From the NCBI GenBank assembly GCA_025928545.1, contig JAICJH010000002.1, forward strand, positions 124,001 through 188,000: a DNA stretch of 64,000 nt. Direction: 5' to 3'. Under the pieces are notes generated by a model. It was not told where the DNA came from and made no database searches. It saw only the letters and a list, made by a program, of their open reading frames with translations. The position numbers and the translations under genes were made by a program. The DNA comes from Bryobacteraceae bacterium (lineage in GTDB: Bacteria; Acidobacteriota; Terriglobia; Bryobacterales; Bryobacteraceae). Shown here piece after piece: positions 26,483 to 35,014 of this stretch (position 1 is the first letter of the stretch; each line of letters opens with the position of its first letter).

Positions 26483-27517
26483 CTATCGCTGAACGCGGCC
26501 ACTGCCGCCATCCTTCAGCAAAGAGTTCACTTCGGCCAGGGTCGCCCGGCTGAAATCTCCATAGGTCGAGTGTTTCAGGCAGCTGAGGGCCACCGCGAAT
26601 TCGAGTGCCGCGGCATCGTCTGCCAAGGTTTGCAGGCCATAGATCAGCCCGCCGGCAAAGCTATCGCCCGAGCCAACGCGGTCCACGATGTTGGTGATAT
26701 CGTACGTGCGGCTCATCAGAAACTGCTTCCGGTTGTTGAGGCAGGCAGACCAGCGGTTCCAGGACGCGCTTTTCGACTCCCGGAGGGTCACTGCGACCGC
26801 CCGGAGGTTGGGATACGTCTTCAGCACAAGGGCGGTCAGATCTTCGTAGCGCTGATGCTCCAGCACGCCCGAACTGACGTCCATATCCGAATTCAACCCG
26901 AGGCACATCTGGATGTCTTCCTCGTTGGCAATCACCACGTCTACAAATTTCACCATCTCGCCCATGACCGCGGGGGCGGGTTTGCCCCATTTCCAGAGCA
27001 ACTTACGAAAATTCAGGTCGCAGGAAACGGTCAGGCCGTGTTCGCGCGCCTTTTTCACGCCTTCAAGCGCCAGCGCGGCTGACGACTCGCTGATGGCGGG
27101 AGTAATGCCCGTCACGTGGAACCAGGCGGCGCCGTTCAGCGTTTTATCCCAATCGATGGAGCCCGGCGCCGCAATAGCGGCCGAGCTGCCGGAGCGGTCG
27201 TAAACCACTCGGGATGCCCGCTGGTTGGCTCCTGTTTCGAGGTAATAAACGCCCATTCGGCCAGGGCCGCGGACGAGCTTTGAGGTATCCACACCGAAAC
27301 GGCGCAGTTCCGCGACTGTCGCGTCGGCGATAGGGTTGTTTTCCGGCAAGACGGTCACATAGGCCGCGTTGAGGCCCAGAGTGGCCAGGGCGACGGCGAC
27401 ATTCGCCTCGCCACCGCCAAACGTGGCGTTGAAACTCGGGGTTTGCAGGTAGCGTTCGAAGCCGGGCGGGGTGAGCCGCAGCATGATTTCGCCGAAGGTG
27501 ACGGTTTGGGTCTTCAT
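26483..27517 (-). CDS. kdgK: 2-dehydro-3-deoxygluconokinase (PfkB-family sugar kinase)
   Basis: The 344-residue protein has both PfkB signatures: FNATFGGGEANVAVALATLG near the N-terminus and DRVGSGDSFAGGLIYGL near residue 290, where the Asp of GSGDSF is the catalytic base. Its ATG overlaps the stop of the KDPG aldolase gene by 4 bases (ATGA), so the two are translationally coupled. Together they phosphorylate KDG and split KDPG to pyruvate and glyceraldehyde 3-phosphate, the end of pectin/uronate breakdown. Ribokinase or fructokinase activity is less likely in this context. Confidence 0.85.
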   Translation of the reverse strand: MKTQTVTFGEIMLRLTPPGFERYLQTPSFNATFGGGEANVAVALATLGLNAAYVTVLPENNPIADATVAELRRFGVDTSKLVRGPGRMGVYYLETGANQRASRVVYDRSGSSAAIAAPGSIDWDKTLNGAAWFHVTGITPAISESSAALALEGVKKAREHGLTVSCDLNFRKLLWKWGKPAPAVMGEMVKFVDVVIANEEDIQMCLGLNSDMDVSSGVLEHQRYEDLTALVLKTYPNLRAVAVTLRESKSASWNRWSACLNNRKQFLMSRTYDITNIVDRVGSGDSFAGGLIYGLQTLADDAAALEFAVALSCLKHSTYGDFSRATLAEVNSLLKDGGSGRVQR

Positions 27518-28170
27518 GATTTTGCCATTTCGAGGCGGGCGGCGCGAATGTTATCGACAAGTTGACGGGCCAGTTTGGTGATCGACTGAAAGTCGCCGGT
27601 TTTCGCGCCTTTTGTCAGATTGCCCCCAACTCCCAGGGCCACGCATCCGGCTTTGATCCATTCCGCCGCATTTTCGGCGCTCACACCGCCGGTTGGCATA
27701 AGGGGGGCTTGCGGCAGAGGGCCTCGCAGAGCTTTGACGAACGCCGGCCCCAGAGCTTCGCCGGGGAATAATTTCACGATATCGGCGCCATCCTCCATCG
27801 CCGCGAGAACCTCCTGGGAGGTCCCGGCTCCGGGCAGATACGGAACCTGGTAGCGGCGGCACATGCGGGCGACATCCGCGCTGCAGGATGGGCTGACGAT
27901 GAACTGCGCCCCCGCAAGCAGTGCATGCCGGGTCGTCTCGGTGTCAAGCACCGTCCCTGCGCCGATCAAAATATCGCCGGACTGGTGCCGCTTGGCAAGC
28001 TCGGCGATGGCCTCCACCGCTCCGCCAAACGTAAAAGTGATTTCCATGACTGCAACACCACCATCCGCGCAGGCTTCCGCAATCCGGCAAGCCTGGTCGG
28101 CGTTGTCGGCCCGGATCACGACGACGAGGCCGGAATCCACAATTTTGTTCAGGTACTTCAGTTTCTGCAT
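27514..28170 (-). CDS. eda: 2-dehydro-3-deoxy-phosphogluconate/4-hydroxy-2-oxoglutarate aldolase
   Basis: From the ATG at 28170 the protein has 218 residues, the usual Eda length. An AAGGA lies 5 bases upstream, so the longer reading frame reaching 28338 is not used. The class I aldolase barrel shows VVVIRADNADQA, GGVAVMEITFTFGGA (catalytic Glu), GAGTVLDTE and the Schiff-base lysine in DIVKLFPGEALGP. MPTGGVSAENAAEW binds phosphate. It is the first gene of a two-gene operon with kdgK and diverges from the nickel permease gene. Confidence 0.9.
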   Translation of the reverse strand: MQKLKYLNKIVDSGLVVVIRADNADQACRIAEACADGGVAVMEITFTFGGAVEAIAELAKRHQSGDILIGAGTVLDTETTRHALLAGAQFIVSPSCSADVARMCRRYQVPYLPGAGTSQEVLAAMEDGADIVKLFPGEALGPAFVKALRGPLPQAPLMPTGGVSAENAAEWIKAGCVALGVGGNLTKGAKTGDFQSITKLARQLVDNIRAARLEMAKS

Positions 28171-28279
28171 GGGTTCCTTGTCTGGAATGTGAGGGATAGA
28201 AATAGGCATTATACGTTGCCGGACCTTTGCCCGCGGGTTCTCGCGCATAATAGAACCTGGAACGATTTCAGGAGGTAGA

Positions 28280-29029
28280 TTGGTTTCCCTTGCCGGCATT
28301 CTGATCCTTGGGTTTATTCTCGGCATGCGCCACGCCACCGACGCCGATCACGTTGTTGCGGTGATGACGATCGTCACCCGGCAGCGGAAGATCGCGAAGG
28401 CCGGGGTCATCGGCGCACTTTGGGGAATTGGGCACACGCTGACCATTTTTCTGGTTGGAGCGGCAATAATCCTGTTCAAAATTACCATTCCGCCCCGACT
28501 TGGCCTATCCATGGAATTCGCTGTGGGGTTGATGCTGATTCTGCTCGGAGTGCTGAACCTGACCGGAATCCTGCACTGGCTGCAGCACAGGTATACGCCG
28601 CCGACCACGACACCTCTAGCCCAGGCGGATGAGGATCCCGCGCTCGTTGCCAACGGGTCCGGGTGGCTCGAGAGGCATCTGCGTGGACTCGGCTTTTACG
28701 CCGTGCTGCGACCCCTCGTGATCGGCACGGTCCACGGGCTGGCAGGATCGGCCGCTATCGCAATTCTGGTCATGACCACCATCGCCGATCCGCGCTGGGC
28801 AATTGCCTATCTGCTGGTATTCGGACTCGGCACAATTGCGGGTATGGCCGCCATGACAACTGCGATGGCCTATCCGATCGTGTATGCCGGCCGGAAGATG
28901 TTCCGCTGGAATCAGGCGATTACGGTGGGCTCGGGGTTGCTGAGCGTCGCATTCGGGCTTTTCATCTCGTTCCAGATCGGCTTCGGAGGAGGCCTGTTCG
29001 CCGCAACTCCGCACTGGGTTCCGCGCTGA
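28280..29029 (+). CDS. Nickel/cobalt transporter of the NiCoT/UreH type
   Basis: The start is TTG at 28280, fixed by an AGGAGGT 3 bases before it. The 249-residue protein has six or seven transmembrane helices. Helix II carries GMRHATDADHVVAV, the RHA-x-DADH metal-selectivity signature of NiCoT permeases, and a later helix has LWGIGHTLTIFLVG (G-H-S/T motif). It imports Ni2+ or Co2+ for metalloenzymes. It has a metal-binding-poor cytoplasmic loop around 100-120. No urease or hydrogenase gene is near. Its stop is one base from the sixA stop on the other strand. Confidence 0.85.
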   Translation: MVSLAGILILGFILGMRHATDADHVVAVMTIVTRQRKIAKAGVIGALWGIGHTLTIFLVGAAIILFKITIPPRLGLSMEFAVGLMLILLGVLNLTGILHWLQHRYTPPTTTPLAQADEDPALVANGSGWLERHLRGLGFYAVLRPLVIGTVHGLAGSAAIAILVMTTIADPRWAIAYLLVFGLGTIAGMAAMTTAMAYPIVYAGRKMFRWNQAITVGSGLLSVAFGLFISFQIGFGGGLFAATPHWVPR

Positions 29030-29030
29030 T

Positions 29031-29510
29031 TCAGGTCAGCTTCGGAGTAATCATCCAGCGCAAGACGCCGCGCGGGGCCGGACCGAGGTGCTGGACGTCA
29101 ATACGCAGCAGGGCGGATTTTTTCATATCGACAATCAGACTGGGCGCATTCAGCAGGTAAGCCGCAAGATTGGCCATCAGCGGTTCGTGACCGGCCAGGA
29201 GCACGGCCTCCTCGTCCCGCAGGCCTCGAATGTCGCTCCACACCGCCTCAGGCGTTCCGTGGGGCACCAGAGATGAAAGAGGCAGGATTTCCCCCTCCCA
29301 GCCAAATTCCTTCGCCGCAACCTCGGCAGTTTGTCTGGCACGCAGGTAAGGGCTCGACGCGATCAGCGTTGGCAAAACACCGGCACGCATCGCCATCCTG
29401 ACAACAGCGGCGGTGCGTTCGCGGCCTTCCTGGGTTAATGCGCGCGAAGAGTCGGGGCGGCCCGCCGGTGCGTCTGCGGCAATGCCATGGCGAAAGAGAT
29501 AAAGTTCCAT
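29031..29510 (-). CDS. sixA: Phosphohistidine phosphatase SixA
   Basis: From the ATG at 29510 the protein has 159 residues, the length of SixA; a longer frame from 29555 would add a basic tail before the fold and overlap the divergent gene. MELYLFRHGIA contains the phospho-accepting RHG histidine (His8) of the histidine phosphatase superfamily. SSPYLRARQTAE and the second His in LLAGHEPLM complete the site. SixA removes phosphate from His residues of phosphotransfer proteins. It is divergent from the Ppx/GppA gene with 43 bases between starts. Confidence 0.87.
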   Translation of the reverse strand: MELYLFRHGIAADAPAGRPDSSRALTQEGRERTAAVVRMAMRAGVLPTLIASSPYLRARQTAEVAAKEFGWEGEILPLSSLVPHGTPEAVWSDIRGLRDEEAVLLAGHEPLMANLAAYLLNAPSLIVDMKKSALLRIDVQHLGPAPRGVLRWMITPKLT

Positions 29511-29553
29511 ACTGAATCGAAAAAGCCGTATCGTAACCAGTCGTATCATAACC

Positions 29554-31092
29554 ATGGATATGGCTCGCTACGCCGCGGTTGACATCGGCAGTAACTCAGT
29601 CCGTTTAGAGGTGGCCGAAGTCATCGGGGGGAATGCGCCGCGGATTCTGGCCTCGGAACGCCAGGTCACCCGACTGGGAGCAAGTGTATTTCGCGAAGGC
29701 CGTGTCAGCGCGGAGGCGTTGGACATGCTTTGCGGCGTGCTGACCGGAATGGCGGTGACGTGGAAGCGTCATGACGTCCTCTGCATTCGCGCAGTCGCCA
29801 CCGCCGCCGTTCGCGATGCCCGGAATCAGGTGGAGTTCCTCGCGCGAACATCCGCCGCACTGGGCGCGGCTATCGAAATCATCTCGGGACAGGAAGAGGC
29901 AAGGCTTATCCACCTGGGCGTGCAGAGCCGCTGGCCACATCCAGACGAGCGCTTCCTGATTATTGACATAGGTGGGGGCAGCGCTGAAATCATCCTCAGC
30001 GAGGGTCCGCGCGTTTGCGCGGCGTTTTCGAAACCGCTGGGCGCCATCCGGCTCCAGGAGTTGTTCCTGCGGGGCGACCCTCCGGATGCCGCGGAATTGC
30101 TTCGGATGGAAGAGTATATCGAGGAGCGAATTGCACCCGCCGTACGCGAGATTGGCCGCAAGCGTATCGATCGCGTGGTGGGAACTTCGTCCACTGCCGC
30201 CGCGGTGGTGAGCGCGGTCAGCCGAATTCCCCGTGCGCGACGGGACGAGGTGGACCGCCGGCGCGCTTCGGCGGCGCAGATGAGGCGCTTGTACAAAGAA
30301 CTCTGCGAAGTCGAATTGAAAAGGCGTCAGAAAATCGTCGGAATAGGGCCGCGGCGTGCGGAGATTATTATTCCGGGCACGGCTGTGCTGCTGCACGTGC
30401 TCGAAGCGTTCAGGATGCCTTCGCTTTACTACTCGGCGGCCGGCGTGCGCGACGGCATTATCGCGGATCTGGCGGCGCGCGGCGCAGGACGGGAACTCAG
30501 CCGTTTAACAACCGGGCAGCGGACCGTCGTGGAGGGAATGGCCGAACGCTACGGCGTTTCGCTGCGCCACGCCCAAAAAGTGGCACGGCTGGCGAACGAT
30601 CTTTTTCACGACCTGCAGAGCGTTCACCAGCTTGCTCCGCCGCTGGGATCTCTGCTGGAGGCCAGCGCCTATCTGCACGATATCGGACATTTCGTCAGCG
30701 ACACCCGGCATCACAAGCACTCACAATATCTGGTCGCCAATTCCGAAATGCCGGGTTTCAATCTGACGGAGCGATGCATTATCGCGAATCTCTGCCGGTA
30801 TCATCGCAAGAACATGCCGGCTCCGGAACACGACAGTTTTCAGGCGCTGTCGGTCACGGATCGGCACGCGGTGAGCACATTAACGCCGATGCTGCGGCTG
30901 GCAGACAGCCTCGATCGCGGGAATTCGCAGAAGGTGCAATCCGTGGAGTGCATGGTTCACGATCGGGAGATTATCGTTAATCTTCGCGCTCCGGCATCCG
31001 CCGGGATTGAACTGGAGCTCTGGGCAGCCGGAAGGCTGGATGGTTTATTCCGGCAGATCTACGGCAAGAGATTGACAATTCAGAGAGCGTGA
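29554..31092 (+). CDS. ppx: Ppx/GppA family exopolyphosphatase with C-terminal HD domain
   Basis: The 512-residue protein begins with the actin-fold phosphate-1 motif AAVDIGSNSVRLEV, then the second motif FLIIDIGGGSAEIIL (about 137-150) with its catalytic-glutamate region (SGQEEARL). Residues about 320-500 are an HD-type domain (SAYLHDIGHFVSDTRHHKHS). This is the long Ppx/GppA form that hydrolyses polyphosphate or pppGpp, linking it to phosphate and stringent control. The last 13 bases overlap the tail of the convergent membrane protein gene. Confidence 0.88.
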   Translation: MDMARYAAVDIGSNSVRLEVAEVIGGNAPRILASERQVTRLGASVFREGRVSAEALDMLCGVLTGMAVTWKRHDVLCIRAVATAAVRDARNQVEFLARTSAALGAAIEIISGQEEARLIHLGVQSRWPHPDERFLIIDIGGGSAEIILSEGPRVCAAFSKPLGAIRLQELFLRGDPPDAAELLRMEEYIEERIAPAVREIGRKRIDRVVGTSSTAAAVVSAVSRIPRARRDEVDRRRASAAQMRRLYKELCEVELKRRQKIVGIGPRRAEIIIPGTAVLLHVLEAFRMPSLYYSAAGVRDGIIADLAARGAGRELSRLTTGQRTVVEGMAERYGVSLRHAQKVARLANDLFHDLQSVHQLAPPLGSLLEASAYLHDIGHFVSDTRHHKHSQYLVANSEMPGFNLTERCIIANLCRYHRKNMPAPEHDSFQALSVTDRHAVSTLTPMLRLADSLDRGNSQKVQSVECMVHDREIIVNLRAPASAGIELELWAAGRLDGLFRQIYGKRLTIQRA

Positions 31093-33320
31093 TTCAGCTC
31101 GAAATCGCGCGCGGCAGGGGCGGCACGCCGGCGTAGAACCACCCAGAACAGAAGAACGCCGATTACCGTCAAAAGACTGAGCCCGAATCCGAGATACGAG
31201 CTCACGGGGACGAATTCCAGCGAGACGTGCGCCTGTCCGGCGGGAACAACGATGCCCCGCAACCCACCATCCACCTTCACGATCTCGGCATGGCCGCCGT
31301 TCACGGTTGCTCGCCAACCGGGGTAATAGAATTCGCTGAGCACCAGCAGGCCAACGCCCGCGGTGTTTACGTCGAGAGACATACGATCCGGTTCGTAGGA
31401 CCGGAACCGGACAGAATCGTCGCCTGAGGCAACAGCCAGTGCGCGGGTCAGGGGAGCCTCAAGGATCGCCAGCTTGTGAAGATCGATGCCCGGCCGGTTG
31501 AGACGCGCGAAAACCGCGTCGTCGGAAGATTCTATCGCTGTTTGGTGGACGACCCAGGCACGCGGGAAGCCGCCATTATCTTCGTAGACCTTCCAGAGAG
31601 CATCCTGATAGACGGCGCCGGGATCTGGAGTCGACGCCGGCTTGATGTGGTAGCGGACGTTGAGAAGATCCTCGTGCGGACTGAGCCGCGAAAACTCGGT
31701 CAATGCCGTCGCACCGCCTCCCCACAGGCTCTGAACTCCATAGATATCGCCCAAATTCGGTTCCGAAGGAACGGATACACGGATGCGGTTCAGTCCGGGC
31801 TGAGCTTTGATAAAATCCGCAGCCTGGCGCATCGTGACCATCCGGACATATTCATCGCCATTTTTCAGCAAGTCGTTCTTATTTGCTTCTCCCCAATAAA
31901 ACGCACTCAGGTCGAACAGAACGAACATCGCGAGCAGGACACGGCCCGACGCTGGAAGCGGCCGCAAGGTCAGACGGAAGAACCACGCGCAGGATGCAAG
32001 GATCAGCAGCAGGGAATAGCTGAGCCAGATGCCGAGCGGAAGTTGTGTAAAAACGCCCGGCACAATCAGCGCCGCGACGCAGGCAATTGAAATCCACTTC
32101 AGAAAAGGTCTGGCCTCCGCCCATCCTGCGCTTTGGCCAGCACCGTCAAGCAGACTGTCAAGCCCGAAGGCGCAAAGTACGGAGAATGAAAACGAGATCA
32201 GGTAAATGAACCGACTGGCCCCGCGCGCCATCCACAAGTAGGGAACCACCGCATAAAGCACTCCGAACAGCGGAGAATATTCGCCGAGCGAATAAGCAAA
32301 CACGACAAGCGACAGGATGGCGAGGAACCGAACCCAGGCGTTTCGCCAGCATTTCCAGATTGCGGTGATGGTCAGAAACAGCGGGAATACACCGATGTAA
32401 TACGGCCAGGCTTCCTCGCCCCCCATCTGCGCCCCGGCCGGAAACAGGCCGGTAATAATGCTGTGCGGCCACATGCCGCGCACGAGTCGCTCGTACGGTA
32501 TCTTCTCCGACATGGGGACGAAGCCGCCGCTGATGGAACGCAGGCTGAGGTGGCTGTATTCCGACAGCGGCAGTAACTGAGCCGCGCCGGCACAGAAGGC
32601 GACCGCCAGTACCGCCGCCAGGATTCCCGCCGCACGCGTCCAGTGCCTTCGCGGATCCCCTTCGGGAGAAGCACCGAAGTAGATCATTGCCGCCAACACA
32701 AAAATACCCTGAATCATCGCGAACTGCACACCGCCGGTCAGGACGGACATTCCCATGCAAAGACCGCCAAGCGCTGCTTCGGCGAGGCCTCGCAATCGTG
32801 TTTCGGACCGCAGCGCCCGCAGAACGAAAAGGAAAGTCGCGGGCAGCCAGATGCAGCTTTCCTGGTAATGTGGCCAGGGCATTCTGGCCAACATGCCGCC
32901 CATGGAAAAAGCGCACGCGCCAATGAAAGCGGCAAAATGGCTACGCCGGAATTCGCGCAGCAGCGCAAACATGAACACGGCTCCCATGAACCGGTTGAAT
33001 GCCAGGTATTCATGGTAGAAACGCGGCGATATCAAGCCATTCTTGTTCAGCGGGATCAAAGCAAACAGGAGGCGAAAGGGATAAAAAGCTGTGGTCTGCG
33101 ATTCGCCCACAAAAGGACGTCCGCCAAAGGCGTACGGATCCCACAGGGGCAGGTGCCCATGCCATATGGAGCGCACCCAGAAGTGAAGCCAGCCATAGCT
33201 CTGATTCACGCCTTCCCAGCCGACGATTGTCGTGAACTGATCGGTCAGAAGAGTTCGCCAGTGAAAGCAAATGATGGCAAGGGCCAGAAAAGCGAGATAT
33301 TTCGCGTTGGTGCGGGTCAT
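31080..33320 (-). CDS. YfhO-type large membrane protein
   Basis: This 746-residue protein has about thirteen transmembrane helices. The early outer loop reads HLPLWDPYAFGGRPF, a hallmark of YfhO-like GT-C proteins. The C-terminal periplasmic part includes FPRAWVVHQ and the beta segment YYPGWRATVNGGHAEIVKVDGGLRGIVVPAG, a block that is nearly universal in this family, and a last helix. It would transfer or modify envelope glycans using lipid-linked sugar. It is the third gene of a leftward TPR - GT39-like - YfhO run, 24 bases behind its neighbour. Confidence 0.7.
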   Translation of the reverse strand: MTRTNAKYLAFLALAIICFHWRTLLTDQFTTIVGWEGVNQSYGWLHFWVRSIWHGHLPLWDPYAFGGRPFVGESQTTAFYPFRLLFALIPLNKNGLISPRFYHEYLAFNRFMGAVFMFALLREFRRSHFAAFIGACAFSMGGMLARMPWPHYQESCIWLPATFLFVLRALRSETRLRGLAEAALGGLCMGMSVLTGGVQFAMIQGIFVLAAMIYFGASPEGDPRRHWTRAAGILAAVLAVAFCAGAAQLLPLSEYSHLSLRSISGGFVPMSEKIPYERLVRGMWPHSIITGLFPAGAQMGGEEAWPYYIGVFPLFLTITAIWKCWRNAWVRFLAILSLVVFAYSLGEYSPLFGVLYAVVPYLWMARGASRFIYLISFSFSVLCAFGLDSLLDGAGQSAGWAEARPFLKWISIACVAALIVPGVFTQLPLGIWLSYSLLLILASCAWFFRLTLRPLPASGRVLLAMFVLFDLSAFYWGEANKNDLLKNGDEYVRMVTMRQAADFIKAQPGLNRIRVSVPSEPNLGDIYGVQSLWGGGATALTEFSRLSPHEDLLNVRYHIKPASTPDPGAVYQDALWKVYEDNGGFPRAWVVHQTAIESSDDAVFARLNRPGIDLHKLAILEAPLTRALAVASGDDSVRFRSYEPDRMSLDVNTAGVGLLVLSEFYYPGWRATVNGGHAEIVKVDGGLRGIVVPAGQAHVSLEFVPVSSYLGFGLSLLTVIGVLLFWVVLRRRAAPAARDFELNHAL

Positions 33321-33344
33321 TCGGGGAGCTTGGGGCTTGACGGT

Positions 33345-34865
33345 CTAATGAAAATTATGACGTACGCCGGTCGACGTGGGCGTCGCCGGTGAGGTCGGCG
33401 TGATGCTTGTTGGCTCTTTCAACGAAAAGCCGGCTGCCAGGGAGGTTCGCCCAACAACGACCTTCGAGGTGCTCAAGCCCTGGTCCGCCGCTTTCCGGAT
33501 AATAAGTGCTTCCAGTTCAGCGGGGGACTGGTCAATAGGTACGTCGCCGGCGGAATAGAAAAATACCGCCAGCTCTTTAACTCCCGAAGCACGCAAAGAG
33601 GCTGCCAGGCTTTTGTACAGAGATGGTTCCGAAAAATTGAGCAGAATGCGTGTCTTGTCGTAGAAGATCTCCGTGCCGTTTGGGAGTCTGTACTCGTCGA
33701 TGACAGCATCGTCCGCGACCCGTTGCACAAAGGTCCGGGGCTGATCGTTGGTGTGGATGAAATAGCCAATGACTGCCCAATGATCCAGATAAATGGCGCG
33801 GGCGTTCGGAAAGGCCGCACGCCATACTGCGAATTCGTTCCGGAGAAGAACGACGCCGGGATAGAAGATCACTTTCGGACCTTCGACAATCAGGTTCGCG
33901 GTGCAACCGATCAGCAACGCCGCCGCAAGCGATGTCCGAAGGACCGGGCTTGCCCGTTTGACCAATGCATCCAGCACAACAAACGCGGCGATCAGAAGAA
34001 ACGGGCCTGCAATGTATTGATGCCGCAGCATGCCGCCGAACGGATACTTGTTAACCAGGGATGCGGCCAGGATTTCAAGGACGATCAACGCTGCGAGCCG
34101 CAAGGTGGCCCGCGTTGCGAAACGCGATCGAATGACCTGGACCGCGAGAGCGGCGAAGCCCACGACGAGTAGCAGGACGACGAAAGCGTTGTGAAGCTGA
34201 ACGGGTGAAAACAGGTTAAAAAAATTGACTATGTTTCGCGAGATGAACGAAAACAGCCGCTCGTGTGCGGTGCCGGTCCGGTAGAAATCGACCAGATAAC
34301 CCTGCATCGGCTGCGCGCCGGCATGAACAACGTACTCGACTGCGAACACCGCACATGGAAATCCCAAAGCCGCGGTAGCGGGCAGGAGAGATTTTCCGGT
34401 GAACCTTCGCAGCAAGAGGGGCACAACGACGCACGCGACCAGAAAGAATGCGGCCGAGTAATGAGTCAGCACCGCCAGTGAGGACCAGAGCGCGAATTGA
34501 ATATATGGGCCGATGCGTATTGGCTCACCGGAATTCGGAAACATATCCAGCCAGGAGAGAAACGCCAGAAGCACCAGGAACACCGCGAGTTGGTAGGACC
34601 GGATCTCCGCCGATATCGCAATGGCATCGGTTGACACAGCAAAGGCGAAGGCGCACCACAGCTGCAATGCCGGCCATGCAAGCAGTTTCCGGGCGACCAA
34701 TCCCACCACGACAATCGAGCCGACGCCTGCCCCTATAGAGATGGCTCTGTAAAGCCAAAAATAGCCGTGACGGACGATGCCTCTCAGGAGTAGAAAAAAC
34801 AGCGGCGGATGCGCGTTGGTTTTGAGTTCGAAGGTGAGATCGTCCCAGCGCGCGCTGCCCGCCAT
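33345..34865 (-). CDS. GT39-like membrane glycosyltransferase, true start unclear
   Basis: From the first ATG (34865) there are 506 residues, about ten transmembrane helices and the GT39-like NAHPPLFFLLLRG loop. The frame stays open for 63 codons upstream. That segment encodes a hydrophobic helix (LFCAALLLIAVAGLVIRV) followed by FISFDEWQHVF, whose Asp-Glu pair is the expected catalytic loop of this fold. It holds no ATG, GTG or TTG. An ATA at 35018 overlaps the TAG of the preceding TPR gene. Either a rare start codon is used or a start has been lost. The C-terminal 25 residues are Ser/Thr/Pro-rich. Confidence 0.65.
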   Translation of the reverse strand: MAGSARWDDLTFELKTNAHPPLFFLLLRGIVRHGYFWLYRAISIGAGVGSIVVVGLVARKLLAWPALQLWCAFAFAVSTDAIAISAEIRSYQLAVFLVLLAFLSWLDMFPNSGEPIRIGPYIQFALWSSLAVLTHYSAAFFLVACVVVPLLLRRFTGKSLLPATAALGFPCAVFAVEYVVHAGAQPMQGYLVDFYRTGTAHERLFSFISRNIVNFFNLFSPVQLHNAFVVLLLVVGFAALAVQVIRSRFATRATLRLAALIVLEILAASLVNKYPFGGMLRHQYIAGPFLLIAAFVVLDALVKRASPVLRTSLAAALLIGCTANLIVEGPKVIFYPGVVLLRNEFAVWRAAFPNARAIYLDHWAVIGYFIHTNDQPRTFVQRVADDAVIDEYRLPNGTEIFYDKTRILLNFSEPSLYKSLAASLRASGVKELAVFFYSAGDVPIDQSPAELEALIIRKAADQGLSTSKVVVGRTSLAAGFSLKEPTSITPTSPATPTSTGVRHNFH

Positions 34866-35014
34866 GAAAACGTGCTGCCACTCATCGAAGCTGATAAAAG
34901 TCTTGTGTCCGACGTAGACACGAATAACGAGTCCGGCGACGGCGATCAGCAGCAGTGCAGCGCAAAAAAGCCGGGGGCTAAGTTCAGCCTCGGATTGTGC
35001 CTTGCCGGCGGAAG

